A program made the position numbers and the translations under genes. A model generated the notes under the pieces. It did not search any database, was not told where the DNA came from, and saw only the letters and a program-made list of their open reading frames with translations. From contig NZ_CP061304.1 in the NCBI RefSeq assembly GCF_018687735.1, positions 372,001 to 436,000 on the forward strand: a stretch of 64,000 nucleotides of DNA, given 5' to 3'. The DNA is from Polynucleobacter sp. MG-5-Ahmo-C2. GTDB lineage: Bacteria > Pseudomonadota > Gammaproteobacteria > Burkholderiales > Burkholderiaceae. Below, piece after piece: positions 17,358 to 26,551 of the stretch; position 1 is the stretch's first letter; each line of letters begins with the position of its first letter.

Positions 17358-18371
17358 ATGAAATTCGACCCTATATTTAAGCCAAAAGTAGCTTCAGCCC
17401 CAGCGACAGTGCATCTACAGACTATCGGTCCGGAGGAGGCTGGACAGCGCTTGGATAACTATTTGCTCCGCTGGGCCAAGGGGGTCCCCAAAAGCCATGT
17501 GTACCGGATTATTCGCTCGGGGGAAGTGCGGGTAAATAAGAAGCGGGCCGAACCAACTACACGCCTGGTCGAAGGGGATATCGTACGAGTGCCACCCGTC
17601 AGAATTGCTGAGCCCGCCCAAATGGCTGCAGTCAATAGCGCTCAAACTAAATCTCGGGCCCACGGTTACTCAGACAAAATGCCAATCCTGTTTGAAGATG
17701 AGGCTCTCTTAATAGTAGATAAGCCTCCCGGTTTGGCAGTGCATGGCGGATCTGGAATTGCTTTGGGGGTGATTGAGACTTTGCGCATCACCCGCCCTGA
17801 ATTGAAATTTCTGGAGTTAGTTCACCGTTTAGACCGAGATACCTCCGGCGTATTGCTGCTTGCCAAAAAGCGCAGTGCTTTAGTGGAGTTGCATCGCCAA
17901 ATTCGTGAAGGTCAGACGGATAAGCGTTACTACTTGCTTGCCCATGGAGCAATTGAGCAGGGTGCTCAAGTGATGCAACTCAAATACCCGCTCCATAAAT
18001 ATCTTTTAGCCAATGGTGAGCGCAGAGTTCGAGTAGACCCCGAGGGACTACCAAGTCATACAGCTTTGCGCGTTATTAAGGTAATGAAACGTGAAGATGC
18101 TGCTATTACCCTGGCCGAAGCTCAATTGAAAACAGGCCGAACCCATCAGATCCGTGTGCATTTATTGAAGCTCGGTCATGCGATCTTGGGTGATGACAAG
18201 TACGGCTTTGAAGATCAAGATAAATTCATTAAATCGAAGCGTCTTTATTTGCATGCTCACCAAGCTGGGTTTACACATCCGCGTACTGGCGAGAAGATGC
18301 GGATTGAATCCCCGTTGCCAGCAGAGTTTGCGGCGATGATGAAGAATTTTCAACAAACAGAAGAGTCATAA
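17358..18371 (+). CDS. rluC: 23S rRNA pseudouridine synthase, RluC type
   Basis: It would convert uridines 955, 2504 and 2580 of 23S rRNA to pseudouridine. The 337 residues carry an N-terminal S4 RNA-binding domain (about 27-75; GQRLDNYLLRWAKGVPKSHV). The catalytic domain follows, with the active aspartate in VHRLDRDTSGVLLLAK and the LKTGRTHQIRVHL motif. Divergence from rne is the same arrangement as in E. coli and many proteobacteria, which supports RluC over RluD. The phosphatase gene follows after 3 bp. Confidence 0.93.
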   Translation: MKFDPIFKPKVASAPATVHLQTIGPEEAGQRLDNYLLRWAKGVPKSHVYRIIRSGEVRVNKKRAEPTTRLVEGDIVRVPPVRIAEPAQMAAVNSAQTKSRAHGYSDKMPILFEDEALLIVDKPPGLAVHGGSGIALGVIETLRITRPELKFLELVHRLDRDTSGVLLLAKKRSALVELHRQIREGQTDKRYYLLAHGAIEQGAQVMQLKYPLHKYLLANGERRVRVDPEGLPSHTALRVIKVMKREDAAITLAEAQLKTGRTHQIRVHLLKLGHAILGDDKYGFEDQDKFIKSKRLYLHAHQAGFTHPRTGEKMRIESPLPAEFAAMMKNFQQTEES

Positions 18372-18374
18372 CAA

Positions 18375-19040
18375 GTGGATAAATCCAATCGCCGCTATGA
18401 CCTGATTGTGTGGGATTGGGATGGAACCATTATGGATTCAACGCCAACCATCGTGCATTGCATTCAGCAGGCCTGTCGTGACTTGGGTTTTAAAGAGCCC
18501 GATGATGCATTAGCGAGCTCAGTCATTGGTTTGGGAATTCAGGATTCATTACGCAGAGCAGTTCCTTGGATTGAGCCAGTGCACTTTCCAAAATTGACGG
18601 ATCGTTTTCGGTATCACTATTTAGCAAAAGATCATGAGCTCGATTTATTCGTGGGCATTCGTCAGCTCTTGGAAAAACTTCGAGCCGATCAATATCTATT
18701 GGGTGTGGCCACCGGTAAATCCAGGGTAGGCTTGGATCGCTCTTTAAAACACCACCAAATTGCTCATCTCTTTCATGAAACACGGACTGCCGACGAATCT
18801 TTTTCAAAGCCGCACCCAGGGATGTTGCTTGAGTTATCCGATGTAACCCAAGTGCCCACCCGTCGGATGTTGATGATCGGTGACACTACACATGATTTGG
18901 ATATGGCAGCGAATGCTGGAGTAGATGCGGTGGCAGTGACGTATGGCGCGCATCCTCTCGGTACCCTAAAAACATCCCCATCATTGGCGTATGTAGATGA
19001 TGTGGCACAACTGTCACAATGGCTCCAAGATAATCTGTAA
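18375..19040 (+). CDS. HAD-family phosphatase (phosphoglycolate phosphatase-like)
   Basis: This is a 221-residue hydrolase starting with GTG. Motif I is VWDWDGTIMDST with the nucleophile and acid aspartates, motif II is VATGKSRVGLD, and motif IV is MIGDTTHDLDMAANAG. The alpha-helical cap lies between about residues 18 and 85. It belongs to the Gph/PhnX-like group that hydrolyses small phosphate esters, and the natural substrate is unknown. It begins 3 bp after rluC, a pairing common in betaproteobacteria, and the signal peptidase-like gene sppA follows 23 bp later. Confidence 0.88.
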   Translation: MDKSNRRYDLIVWDWDGTIMDSTPTIVHCIQQACRDLGFKEPDDALASSVIGLGIQDSLRRAVPWIEPVHFPKLTDRFRYHYLAKDHELDLFVGIRQLLEKLRADQYLLGVATGKSRVGLDRSLKHHQIAHLFHETRTADESFSKPHPGMLLELSDVTQVPTRRMLMIGDTTHDLDMAANAGVDAVAVTYGAHPLGTLKTSPSLAYVDDVAQLSQWLQDNL

Positions 19041-19063
19041 ATACGCAATACTAAGGAATTAAG

Positions 19064-20011
19064 ATGGAAAATAATCCAACCCCAAACTGGGAACGTCAAG
19101 CTCTTGAGCATTTGCTCCTGGAGAACTTGAAAGAGAGTCGTAAAGCCCGTCGCTGGAAAGCTGTGCTGCGCGTACTGACTTTAGTGGCAATGATTGGAGT
19201 GATTCTTTCGGTGTTTGATTTTCATCTACCAGGGCGCGGCATGGGTGTAGAAAAGCACACCGCTATGGTTACATTAGAAGGTGAAATCTCATCAAGCTCC
19301 ATGGCAAATGCTCTGGACATTAACTCTTCATTGGTTTCTGCTTTTGAGAATGAGCACAGTGCTGGCGTTGTTCTGCGCATCAATAGTCCTGGCGGTTCAC
19401 CGGTGCAAGCGGGGATGATTAATGACGAGATTCATCGTTTGCGTAAGCTTTATCCCAACAAACCCTTTTACGTTGTAGTCGAAGATATCTGCGCCTCCGG
19501 TGGTTACTATGTTGCAGTTGCTGGTGATCAGATCTTGGTGGATAAGGCCAGCTTGGTTGGTTCAATCGGCGTGATCATGGAAGGTTTTGGCTTTACCGGT
19601 TTGATGGATAAGTTAGGCGTTACTCGTCGCATGATTACCTCTGGATCCAATAAAGGCATGCTTGATCCATTCAGCAAAGAAAACCCTAAGCAAGTGGAAA
19701 TGGTGAAAACCATGATCGATGAGATTCATCAGCAATTTATTGCGGTGGTGAAAGAAGGTCGTGGCACGCGTTTAAAAGACGCACCAGATTTATTTTCTGG
19801 ACGCATCTGGAATGGTGAGCAGGCCGTCAAGATTGGTTTAGTAGATGGTTACGGCACAGTAGAGTCGGTGGCACGCGACATCTTTAAAGCCCCGGATATT
19901 TTGGACTACACCATGAAAGAAAATTTTGCGGAGCGTGTGGCGAAACGTTTTGGTGCAGAGGCTGGCGCAGCTGCTGGCAAGGTTTTGGTGAAGACGCCAG
20001 ACTTGAAATAA
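19064..20011 (+). CDS. sppA: Signal peptide peptidase, S49 family (short SppA)
   Basis: A membrane-bound serine protease that degrades cleaved signal peptides. The 315 residues have one N-terminal transmembrane helix (about 38-56, VLRVLTLVAMIGVILSVF) and a single S49 domain, as in short SppA rather than the double-length E. coli enzyme. The nucleophile serine lies in DICASGGYYVAVAG, and a lysine in the later SGSNKGMLDPF region is the likely base. It is cotranscribed with rluC and the phosphatase and ends at a hairpin inside the convergent gene. Confidence 0.9.
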   Translation: MENNPTPNWERQALEHLLLENLKESRKARRWKAVLRVLTLVAMIGVILSVFDFHLPGRGMGVEKHTAMVTLEGEISSSSMANALDINSSLVSAFENEHSAGVVLRINSPGGSPVQAGMINDEIHRLRKLYPNKPFYVVVEDICASGGYYVAVAGDQILVDKASLVGSIGVIMEGFGFTGLMDKLGVTRRMITSGSNKGMLDPFSKENPKQVEMVKTMIDEIHQQFIAVVKEGRGTRLKDAPDLFSGRIWNGEQAVKIGLVDGYGTVESVARDIFKAPDILDYTMKENFAERVAKRFGAEAGAAAGKVLVKTPDLK

Positions 20012-20041
20012 AAACAAATCAGCAAAACAAAGCTCTCAAGA

Positions 20042-20812
20042 TCAGGCCAATAGTAGAAATACTGTTGGCCTATTTTGTAGTGAAGCGCATGCAGCTTCAT
20101 TTGGGTAGCGTTTGCGCCAATCTGCAATCGATAGTGTTGCAATCATTTCTGTTGTGAGGCTGAGATCTACGCCCAAGCAAAGTAAAGATTGTGGGGCTAA
20201 AGAACTTAAGCAAGCCATGAGCATCGCTGTATTGCGATAGGGTGTCTCAATCCAAATCTGAGTTTGCTGTAATTTGCGAGACTCCGCCTCCAACAGCTTG
20301 AGTTTGGCACTACGCTCATGCGTATCGTGAGGCAGGTATCCCTGAAAGGCAAAACGCTGGCCATTGAGACCGCTGGCCATTAATCCTAGCAAGATTGAGC
20401 TAGGACCGACTAATGGCTTCACTTGTGCTCCGAGTTGGTGTGCCGCTAAGACCAGCTCGGCACCAGGATCGGCAACACCTGGCACGCCGGCTTCAGACAT
20501 TAAGCCCATATCATTGCCGGCAACTAGTGGTTTGAGTAAATCTGCAGGCTTCACAGCATCACCATACTTGGCGTTACGAGCTGCGCCTCGCCATTCGCTC
20601 ATGTGCATTTCTTGAATAGTGCAAGCCAATGGAGAAATGCTATCGACTGCTTTTAATAAGGCGCGTGCTGTTTTGGCATCCTCAACAATCCAATGCTTTA
20701 GTTTGGCAGTTTGCAAAAGTGTTTCGCTGGGGAGCACCCATGGCAATTGGTCGGTGCGTGCATCATCGCCCAATGTATTGGGGACTAAAAAGAGTGTGCC
20801 TAGCTTTGCCAT
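20042..20812 (-). CDS. SAM-dependent methylase, tetrapyrrole methylase (RsmI-like) family
   Basis: A 256-residue protein related to RsmI, which 2'-O-methylates C1402 of 16S rRNA. Recognisable pieces are GTLFLVPNTLGDD at the start, MGLMSEAGVPGVADPGAELV and VGPSSILLGLMASG. It diverges from RsmI in lacking the typical LYVVATPIGN opening and in its context, next to the Maf gene. It is therefore more likely the separate paralogue found in betaproteobacteria, whose target is not known to me. It overlaps the Maf gene by 13 bp, so the two are probably coupled. Confidence 0.8.
   Translation of the reverse strand: MAKLGTLFLVPNTLGDDARTDQLPWVLPSETLLQTAKLKHWIVEDAKTARALLKAVDSISPLACTIQEMHMSEWRGAARNAKYGDAVKPADLLKPLVAGNDMGLMSEAGVPGVADPGAELVLAAHQLGAQVKPLVGPSSILLGLMASGLNGQRFAFQGYLPHDTHERSAKLKLLEAESRKLQQTQIWIETPYRNTAMLMACLSSLAPQSLLCLGVDLSLTTEMIATLSIADWRKRYPNEAACASLQNRPTVFLLLA
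20044..20075 (+). terminator. Terminator of the rluC-sppA operon inside the convergent gene
   Basis: AGGCCAATAGTA (20044-20055) pairs with TACTGTTGGCCT (20060-20071), including one G-U pair, around a GAAA tetraloop. ATTTTG follows. The stem overlaps the last codons of the minus-strand methylase gene. Confidence 0.7.
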
Positions 20813-21411
20813 GATTCATTTTTCGTTGGAATGCTAAATCCAGCATCACGCAATAAACCCGTTAGAGCAATCAGTGGCAAACCAATGAGGGCGGTCGGGT
20901 CGTCGCTCCTAATGGAATCGAGAAGGCTAATGCCAAGGCCTTCAGACTTGGCGCTACCAGCGCAGTCATAAGGCTCTTCTGCAAGTAGATAGCTTTCTAA
21001 AACATCATCAGAGAGTTTACGAAAAGTAACTTCAGTCGGCACGTTTAATGTCGTTTGGTTATTGCCATTCATTAAACAAAGTGCTGTATGAAAAGTCACT
21101 GTCTGGCCGCGCATGACTTGGAGTTGGGCTAAGGCCCTTTCAAAATTACCAGGCTTGCCAATTGCGGCGCCACATAAATCGGCCACTTGATCAGAGCCAA
21201 TTACCCATGCATTGGGATGCTCTTTAGCAACCGCCGCTGCTTTTGCAGCTGCAAGACGTAATGCCAATTCGAGAGTGCTCTCGCCAGTGAGCGGTGTTTC
21301 ATCGACTTCAGGAGAAACAACTTTAAAAGGAATGCGCAAGCGTTCTAAAAGCTCGCGGCGATATGTCGAGGTGGATGCCAAGATGAGGGGTGGATTGCTT
21401 AAGTTGCTCAT
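20800..21411 (-). CDS. Maf family nucleotide pyrophosphatase (YceF type)
   Basis: A 203-residue house-cleaning enzyme that hydrolyses non-canonical nucleoside triphosphates. It has the N-terminal LILASTSTYRRELLERL motif, the EVDETPL segment, GSDQVADLCG and a conserved YDCAGSAKSEGLGISLL region. Its place next to yceD, rpmF and plsX matches E. coli yceF, the 7-methyl-GTP pyrophosphatase, so that substrate is favoured over the dTTP/UTP type. It diverges from yceD across 41 bp, so the two promoters must lie close together. Confidence 0.9.
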   Translation of the reverse strand: MSNLSNPPLILASTSTYRRELLERLRIPFKVVSPEVDETPLTGESTLELALRLAAAKAAAVAKEHPNAWVIGSDQVADLCGAAIGKPGNFERALAQLQVMRGQTVTFHTALCLMNGNNQTTLNVPTEVTFRKLSDDVLESYLLAEEPYDCAGSAKSEGLGISLLDSIRSDDPTALIGLPLIALTGLLRDAGFSIPTKNESWQS

Positions 21412-21452
21412 TGCTGCTGACTTTCGAGGATGTCTTGATTTAGACTGATGCC

Positions 21453-22028
21453 ATGAATCGTAATCAAGTTTTACCTCAAGTCCAGTTATCGGCCGAACCT
21501 CATGCCTTAAAAAGGGTCGATTTATGTGCCCCTCAGTCCTATCAGGGCGCTGGTTTTTTGGCTATTTCTGATATGCCCAGGCTTGCTGAGGAGGCTTCAA
21601 GCATTAATCCCGGCGATGGCTTTGAATGGCAAATGAAGACCCACTTCGAAGATTCGCCGGGTAGTGAGCCCCGCCAAATCCTGGAATTAGCCTTAAAAGG
21701 CCGTCTACACCTGATTTGCCAGCGTTGTTTGCAAGACTGCGCCTTGGATTTGGATGAAAAAAGGCGCTTCGTTCTCCTGGCATCGGAGGCTGAGGCTGAT
21801 GAGTACCCCATGGAAGACGAGGAGCAGGACCCTTTAGTGGCAAGTCAGCATTTCAACCTCTTGGAGACAATTGAGGATGAGGTTTTACTATCTTTGCCCT
21901 TGATTCCAAAGCATCCAGAGGGTTTTTGTGAACCCCACAGCTCAGTTTTTGGGCTGGAGGAGGGTGATGAGGGGGTTGATGAGCTTGAAAATCCCTTTAA
22001 CATATTGAAAAATATCAAGAAAAACTGA
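21453..22028 (+). CDS. YceD/DUF177 family protein (23S rRNA accumulation protein)
   Basis: A 191-residue protein of the family that sits before rpmF in most bacteria and is needed for normal 23S rRNA levels. Visible features are a CQRCLQDC cysteine cluster near residue 90 and the acidic EEQDPLVASQHFNLLETIEDEVLLSLPLIP region characteristic of the family. The tail is highly acidic (EEGDEGVDELENPF). The first gene of the yceD-rpmF-plsX-fab block. Its exact activity is not established. Confidence 0.88.
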   Translation: MNRNQVLPQVQLSAEPHALKRVDLCAPQSYQGAGFLAISDMPRLAEEASSINPGDGFEWQMKTHFEDSPGSEPRQILELALKGRLHLICQRCLQDCALDLDEKRRFVLLASEAEADEYPMEDEEQDPLVASQHFNLLETIEDEVLLSLPLIPKHPEGFCEPHSSVFGLEEGDEGVDELENPFNILKNIKKN

Positions 22029-22101
22029 TAAATGGGCTTTTACGCCCCCCTGTTGTTTTCAGTAGTCTCTATTGATAAATCAAGCATTTAGACGCTTTTC
22101 C

Positions 22102-22111
22102 ATGCTAGAAT
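22102..22111 (+). promoter_or_regulatory. Possible extended -10 promoter before rpmF
   Basis: TGCTAGAAT at 22103-22111 is an extended -10 pattern 24 bp before the rpmF start. No convincing -35 element is visible, so this is weak. AGGAG at 22124-22128 is the rpmF ribosome site. Confidence 0.35.
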
Positions 22112-22134
22112 GTCGCCTTGCTTAGGAGTTCAAT

Positions 22135-22314
22135 ATGGCCGTTCAACAAAACAAAAAATCACCTTCCAAACGTGGCATGCACCGTGCGCACGACTTTTTG
22201 ACCGCACCTGCTACGGCTGTTGAAGCCACAACTGGTGAGGCTCATTTGCGCCACCACATTTCACCAAATGGCTACTATCGTGGCCGTAAAGTTGTTAAAA
22301 CTAAAAACGACTAA
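22135..22314 (+). CDS. rpmF: 50S ribosomal protein L32
   Basis: A 59-residue ribosomal protein of the large subunit. The sequence begins [20 protein letters not shown] and ends with the basic GYYRGRKVV segment followed by KTKND, as in proteobacterial L32. AGGAG stands 6 bp before the ATG. It is placed between yceD and plsX as in nearly all proteobacteria, which links ribosome and lipid synthesis. A terminator-like hairpin follows it, so part of the transcription may end before plsX. Confidence 0.97.
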   Translation: MAVQQNKKSPSKRGMHRAHDFLTAPATAVEATTGEAHLRHHISPNGYYRGRKVVKTKND

Positions 22315-22338
22315 TTTTTTTTAGTCTAAATAGATCGA

Positions 22339-22365
22339 AGCGGCTCCCTGAAAAGCCGCTTTTTT
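22339..22365 (+). terminator. Terminator-like hairpin between rpmF and plsX
   Basis: AGCGGCT (22339-22345) pairs with AGCCGCT (22354-22360) and TTTTTTC follows. It would reduce, rather than abolish, readthrough into plsX, since no strong promoter is obvious in the 35 bp after it. Confidence 0.7.
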
Positions 22366-22399
22366 CTTAGATAAATCACTTGCAGCAATCAATGAGTTT

Positions 22400-23413
22400 A
22401 TGAGCGTTACTCTAGCTATTGATGCCATGGGCGGAGATCATGGGGTCGTCGTTACGGTTCCTGCCGCCTGCGATTTCCTAGAAAAACACGCTGATGTGAA
22501 GATTACCCTCGTGGGTGATCCTGATTTAATCAAACAAGTCCTGAGTAGGTCGCCAAACGTTCCGATGGAGCGTATTCAAATTATTGCTGCAAGCGAAGTG
22601 GTATTGATGGATGACCATATCGAAGTTGCTTTGCGTCGTAAAAAAGATTCCTCCATGCGTGTAGCCATCGAGCAGGTAAAAGAAGGTGCTGCGGATGCTG
22701 TGATTTCTTCCGGTAATACTGGCGCACTCATGGCGATTTCTCGCTATATTTTAAAAACCCTTGAGGGCGTTGACCGCCCAGCTATTGCAACTGCCATTCC
22801 TAATGAGCTAGGAGGCGGCACAACCATGCTTGATCTGGGTGCAAATGCTGACTGTGAGCCTATGCATCTTGTCCAGTTCGCGCAAATGGCAAACGTCATG
22901 GTTCAGGTTGTAGATGGTAAGCAAAACCCATCGGTTGGCCTGCTAAATATTGGCGAGGAAGTTATTAAAGGGAATGATGTGGTTAAGCAAACCAGTGAGT
23001 TACTACGTCAGACCAATTTGAATTTTTACGGGAACGTTGAAGGTAATGACATTTTCAAAGGCACTACCGATATCGTGGTGTGCGATGGATTTGTGGGTAA
23101 TGTGGTTTTGAAGGCTAGCGAAGGTTTAGCAAAAATGATGAGCGGCATGATTCGTGAAGAATTTAAGCGCTCACTCATGACTAGGTTAATGGCGTTTTGT
23201 GCCATGGTGCCATTACTTCGTGTACGTAAGCGTGTTGATCATCGTCGTTATAACGGTGCGGTATTGTTGGGTTTGCGCGGTTGTGTGATTAAGAGTCATG
23301 GCTCGGCAGATCGTTTTGCATTTGGTTTTGCATTAGATCGCGCTTATGAAGCTGCCAAGAATCGCATGGTTGAGCGCATTGCCGCTGCCTTTGTAGTGGA
23401 GACAAAAGAATGA
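22400..23413 (+). CDS. plsX: Phosphate acyltransferase PlsX
   Basis: It makes acyl-phosphate from acyl-ACP, feeding PlsY for phospholipid synthesis. The 337 residues open with the family signature [11 protein letters not shown]. They include [37 protein letters not shown] and [17 protein letters not shown], all standard for PlsX. The last codons overlap the fabH start by 4 bp (ATGA). It is the first lipid gene of the cluster and likely shares regulation with fabHDG. Confidence 0.97.
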   Translation: MSVTLAIDAMGGDHGVVVTVPAACDFLEKHADVKITLVGDPDLIKQVLSRSPNVPMERIQIIAASEVVLMDDHIEVALRRKKDSSMRVAIEQVKEGAADAVISSGNTGALMAISRYILKTLEGVDRPAIATAIPNELGGGTTMLDLGANADCEPMHLVQFAQMANVMVQVVDGKQNPSVGLLNIGEEVIKGNDVVKQTSELLRQTNLNFYGNVEGNDIFKGTTDIVVCDGFVGNVVLKASEGLAKMMSGMIREEFKRSLMTRLMAFCAMVPLLRVRKRVDHRRYNGAVLLGLRGCVIKSHGSADRFAFGFALDRAYEAAKNRMVERIAAAFVVETKE

Positions 23414-24396
23414 GTATTTTTGCAAGAGTGGCTGGAACTGGAAGCTACCTTCCTGAGCAACGTTTAACCAATCAGGATTTGGTGGAGCGCTTGGCAAAGA
23501 CGGGCCTAGAGACTAGTGATGAGTGGATTAGGACTCGTAGCGGAATTTCTGCACGCCACTTTGCTGCTGAAAATGAGTTAACGAGTGACTTAGCAGTAAA
23601 GGCTGCTCAAGCTGCATTAATAAGTGCTGGCATGACTTCAGAAGATTTGGACCTCATCATCTTGGCTACCTCAACGCCGGATCATCTGGGCGGTTTCCCA
23701 AGTACAGCTTGCGTAGTGCAAGATAAATTAGGCGCTCATACAGCCTGTGCTGCTTTTGATGTACAAGCAGTCTGCGCTGGCTTTACTTACGCCCTAGCAA
23801 TTGCAGATGCCTTTATTCGTTCTGGTTCATACAAGAAAGTATTGGTGATTGGTGCTGAAACTTTTTCGCGTATTCTGAATTTCCAAGATCGTGGTACTTG
23901 CGTCTTGTTTGGGGATGGCGCTGGTGCAGTTGTGCTAGAGGCTTCCAAAGAGCCTGGCATTCTCTCAACAGCTTTGCATGCTGACGGTAGCCAACGCGAT
24001 ATTTTGTGTGTGCCGGGCCGATCTGGTAATGGCGAGGTGCAGGGCTCTCCATTTATGACGATGGATGGTCCAGCAGTATTTAAATTGGCAGTGAAGGTTT
24101 TGGAGCAAGTTGCTCATGAGGCTCTTGAGAAAGCCAACCTTAAACCAGAACAAATCGACTGGCTAGTGCCGCACCAAGCCAATATCCGCATCATGGAGGG
24201 TACCGCTAAGAAGATGGGTATGTCTATGGATAAAGTGATTGTGACCGTGCATGAGCACGGCAATACTTCTGCTGCATCAATTCCTTTGGCATTAGATAGT
24301 GGTGTGCGCTCTGGTCAAATTCAACGAGGCCAATATCTTTTGTTAGAGGGTGTTGGGGGTGGTTTTGCTTGGGGCGCTGTCGCCCTGAAGTATTAA
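23410..24396 (+). CDS. fabH: Beta-ketoacyl-ACP synthase III
   Basis: It starts fatty-acid synthesis by condensing acetyl-CoA with malonyl-ACP. The 328-residue protein shows the triad expected of FabH: Cys122 in [13 protein letters not shown], a histidine in [10 protein letters not shown], and an asparagine in [14 protein letters not shown]. The C-terminus [15 protein letters not shown] is typical. It overlaps plsX by 4 bp and lies 72 bp before fabD. Confidence 0.98.
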   Translation: MSIFARVAGTGSYLPEQRLTNQDLVERLAKTGLETSDEWIRTRSGISARHFAAENELTSDLAVKAAQAALISAGMTSEDLDLIILATSTPDHLGGFPSTACVVQDKLGAHTACAAFDVQAVCAGFTYALAIADAFIRSGSYKKVLVIGAETFSRILNFQDRGTCVLFGDGAGAVVLEASKEPGILSTALHADGSQRDILCVPGRSGNGEVQGSPFMTMDGPAVFKLAVKVLEQVAHEALEKANLKPEQIDWLVPHQANIRIMEGTAKKMGMSMDKVIVTVHEHGNTSAASIPLALDSGVRSGQIQRGQYLLLEGVGGGFAWGAVALKY

Positions 24397-24468
24397 TTCA
24401 CTGTGATTCAATGTTCATGCGCGTTAATCCGTATTCACTCTCTTTTCATTATTTTATAAATTAAGCTC

Positions 24469-25404
24469 ATGACATTTGCATTTGTATTCCCTGGCCAAGG
24501 CTCCCAATCAGTTGGGATGCTAAATTCAATTTCTGAGCGTCCTGAAGTACGGGCAATATTGCAAGAAGCTTCAGAAGCTTTGGGCGAAGACATTGCAAAG
24601 TTAATTGCTGAAGGCCCTGCGGAGGCCCTGTCCTTAACCACCAATACTCAACCGGTGATGTTGACTGCTGGTGTGGCTTTTTATCGCGCATGGCAAGCTG
24701 CTGGCGGTGCTGTGCCTAGAGTGATGGCTGGTCATAGTCTGGGCGAATATTCAGCTTTAGTAGCTGCCGGTGTAATTTCCTTTAAGGATGCAGTGCCCTT
24801 AGTGCGCTTTCGTGCAGAAGCTATGCAAACTGCAGTGCCAGTTGGCACGGGTGGGATGGCTGCCATTCTTGGCCTCGACGATGCTAGCGTAATTAAAGTG
24901 TGCGCTGAAGCAAGTGCTGCAGCTGGGGGTGTAGTTGAGGCCGTGAATTTCAATGCGCCTGGTCAAGTGGTCATCGCGGGTGCAAGTGATGCTGTCACTA
25001 AAGCTTGCGAGTTATTAAAAGCCGCTGGCGCTAAACGGGCATTACCTTTGCCTGTCTCTGCCCCCTTTCATTCTTCTTTATTACAACCCGCTTCTGAAAA
25101 GCTCAAAGCTTATCTTGCGAATATTGAATTCAAGGCGCCAACAATTGCTGTAATTAATAACGTCGATGTTGAAATCCTGAGTGACCCAGCAGCAATCAAA
25201 GATGCCCTAGTGCGCCAAGCTGCTAAGCCAGTTCGTTGGGCGGAAACTATCCAAGCAATGGCTGGACAAGGAATTACCCAAGTAGTGGAGTGTGGCCCTG
25301 GCAAGGTATTGGCAGGTTTAAGCAAGCGAATTAACGATCAGCTTACTGGTGTGCCAGTATTTGATGAAGCTAGCTTGAATGAAGTGCTAGCCACTCTAAA
25401 ATAA
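24469..25404 (+). CDS. fabD: Malonyl-CoA:ACP transacylase
   Basis: It transfers malonyl groups from CoA to acyl carrier protein, supplying the chain-extender unit. The 311 residues begin FAFVFPGQGSQSVGML. Ser90 in AGHSLGEYSALVAAG is the nucleophile, and SAPFHSSLLQP carries the histidine partner. The fabH-fabD-fabG-acpP-fabF order is the standard proteobacterial one. Confidence 0.98.
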   Translation: MTFAFVFPGQGSQSVGMLNSISERPEVRAILQEASEALGEDIAKLIAEGPAEALSLTTNTQPVMLTAGVAFYRAWQAAGGAVPRVMAGHSLGEYSALVAAGVISFKDAVPLVRFRAEAMQTAVPVGTGGMAAILGLDDASVIKVCAEASAAAGGVVEAVNFNAPGQVVIAGASDAVTKACELLKAAGAKRALPLPVSAPFHSSLLQPASEKLKAYLANIEFKAPTIAVINNVDVEILSDPAAIKDALVRQAAKPVRWAETIQAMAGQGITQVVECGPGKVLAGLSKRINDQLTGVPVFDEASLNEVLATLK

Positions 25405-25444
25405 ACGCCAATAGATAAATTAAAAAATATAGCGGAAGACATAT

Positions 25445-26188
25445 ATGAATCTCGATCTCAGTGGACAAATTGCCTTAGTAACTGGTGCATCGCGTGGCAT
25501 TGGTCAAGCGATTGCAGAAGAGCTAGCTAGGTGTGGCGCTAAAGTCATTGGTACCGCTACATCGAGCGATGGCGCCAAAGCAATTGATGCGCGCTTAAAG
25601 CCCTCAGGCGGTTGCGGTTTGGTATTGAATGTCACCGCACCCAATGCCTGCGAAGAAATGATTGATCAAATTGTCAAGGATCATGGGGGCATCAATATTT
25701 TAGTGAATAACGCTGGGATCACACGCGATAACCTAGCAATGCGTATGAAATCTGAGGAATGGACTGATGTGATCGATACCAATTTAAGTTCGGTATTTCG
25801 TTTATCTCAGGCCGTTTTGCGTCCGATGATGAAAGCGCGCGGTGGTCGCATTATTAACATAACCTCTATCGTTGGCCACATGGGTAATGCAGGCCAGGCA
25901 AATTACGCCGCTGCAAAAGCAGGGGTTTCTGGTATGACTCGTGCCCTGGCCCGTGAAATTGGCAGTCGAAATATCACTGTCAATTGCGTCGCCCCTGGAT
26001 TTATCGATACCGATATGACCCGGGCCCTGAGCGAAGAACAACAAAATGCCCTAAAAGTGAACATTCCTTTGGCCCGTTTAGGTAGCCCCGAGGATGTGGC
26101 TCAGGCAGTGGCATTTTTAGCCTCTCCAGCGGCTGGGTACATTACGGGTAATACCCTACACGTCAATGGCGGCCTATATCTAGCCTAA
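25445..26188 (+). CDS. fabG: 3-oxoacyl-ACP reductase
   Basis: It performs the NADPH-dependent reduction of beta-ketoacyl-ACP in each elongation cycle. The 247-residue short-chain dehydrogenase has TGASRGIGQAIAE at the N-terminus, NNAG near residue 88, and a Ser141/Tyr154/Lys158 catalytic set (ITSIVG, then YAAAK). The C-terminal GNTLHVNGGLYLA matches FabG. It lies 40 bp after fabD and 102 bp before acpP. Confidence 0.98.
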   Translation: MNLDLSGQIALVTGASRGIGQAIAEELARCGAKVIGTATSSDGAKAIDARLKPSGGCGLVLNVTAPNACEEMIDQIVKDHGGINILVNNAGITRDNLAMRMKSEEWTDVIDTNLSSVFRLSQAVLRPMMKARGGRIINITSIVGHMGNAGQANYAAAKAGVSGMTRALAREIGSRNITVNCVAPGFIDTDMTRALSEEQQNALKVNIPLARLGSPEDVAQAVAFLASPAAGYITGNTLHVNGGLYLA

Positions 26189-26290
26189 GGGCAAATCAAG
26201 GATTTAGTCATTTTTGGGCGAATTTGCTAATTCGGTCCGCCAAACTGATAAAATCCTTTTCATCGTTTTTTACAACCCCTGGGGAAATTA

Positions 26291-26530
26291 ATGGACAACA
26301 TCGAACAACGCGTTAAGAAAATCGTCGCTGAGCAATTGGGCGTCGCTGAAGGAGACATCAAAAATGAATCTTCTTTTGTGAATGACCTGGGCGCTGACTC
26401 TCTTGACACTGTTGAGCTGGTAATGGCTTTGGAAGATGAATTTGGTATCGAAATTCCTGATGAGGAAGCCGAAAAAATCACCACAGTTCAGCTCGCGATC
26501 GACTTCGCTAAATCAAAAGCTCAGGGTTAA
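26291..26530 (+). CDS. acpP: Acyl carrier protein
   Basis: A 79-residue acidic carrier of growing fatty acids. Ser37 in [17 protein letters not shown] is the site that AcpS (encoded at 35.3 kb) loads with phosphopantetheine. The helix pattern and the acidic [16 protein letters not shown] segment are standard. The preceding 102-bp gap is AT-rich and may carry its own promoter, as for acpP in other bacteria, but I see no clear -35/-10 pair. Confidence 0.98.
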   Translation: MDNIEQRVKKIVAEQLGVAEGDIKNESSFVNDLGADSLDTVELVMALEDEFGIEIPDEEAEKITTVQLAIDFAKSKAQG

Positions 26531-26551
26531 TTCCCGAGCCTAGGTATTACT

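Noticed and set aside
26189-26290. Promoter for acpP in the gap after fabG
   Set aside because: The gap is AT-rich and has GATAAAAT, but no -35 element at 16-18 bp fits, so I did not list it as a feature.
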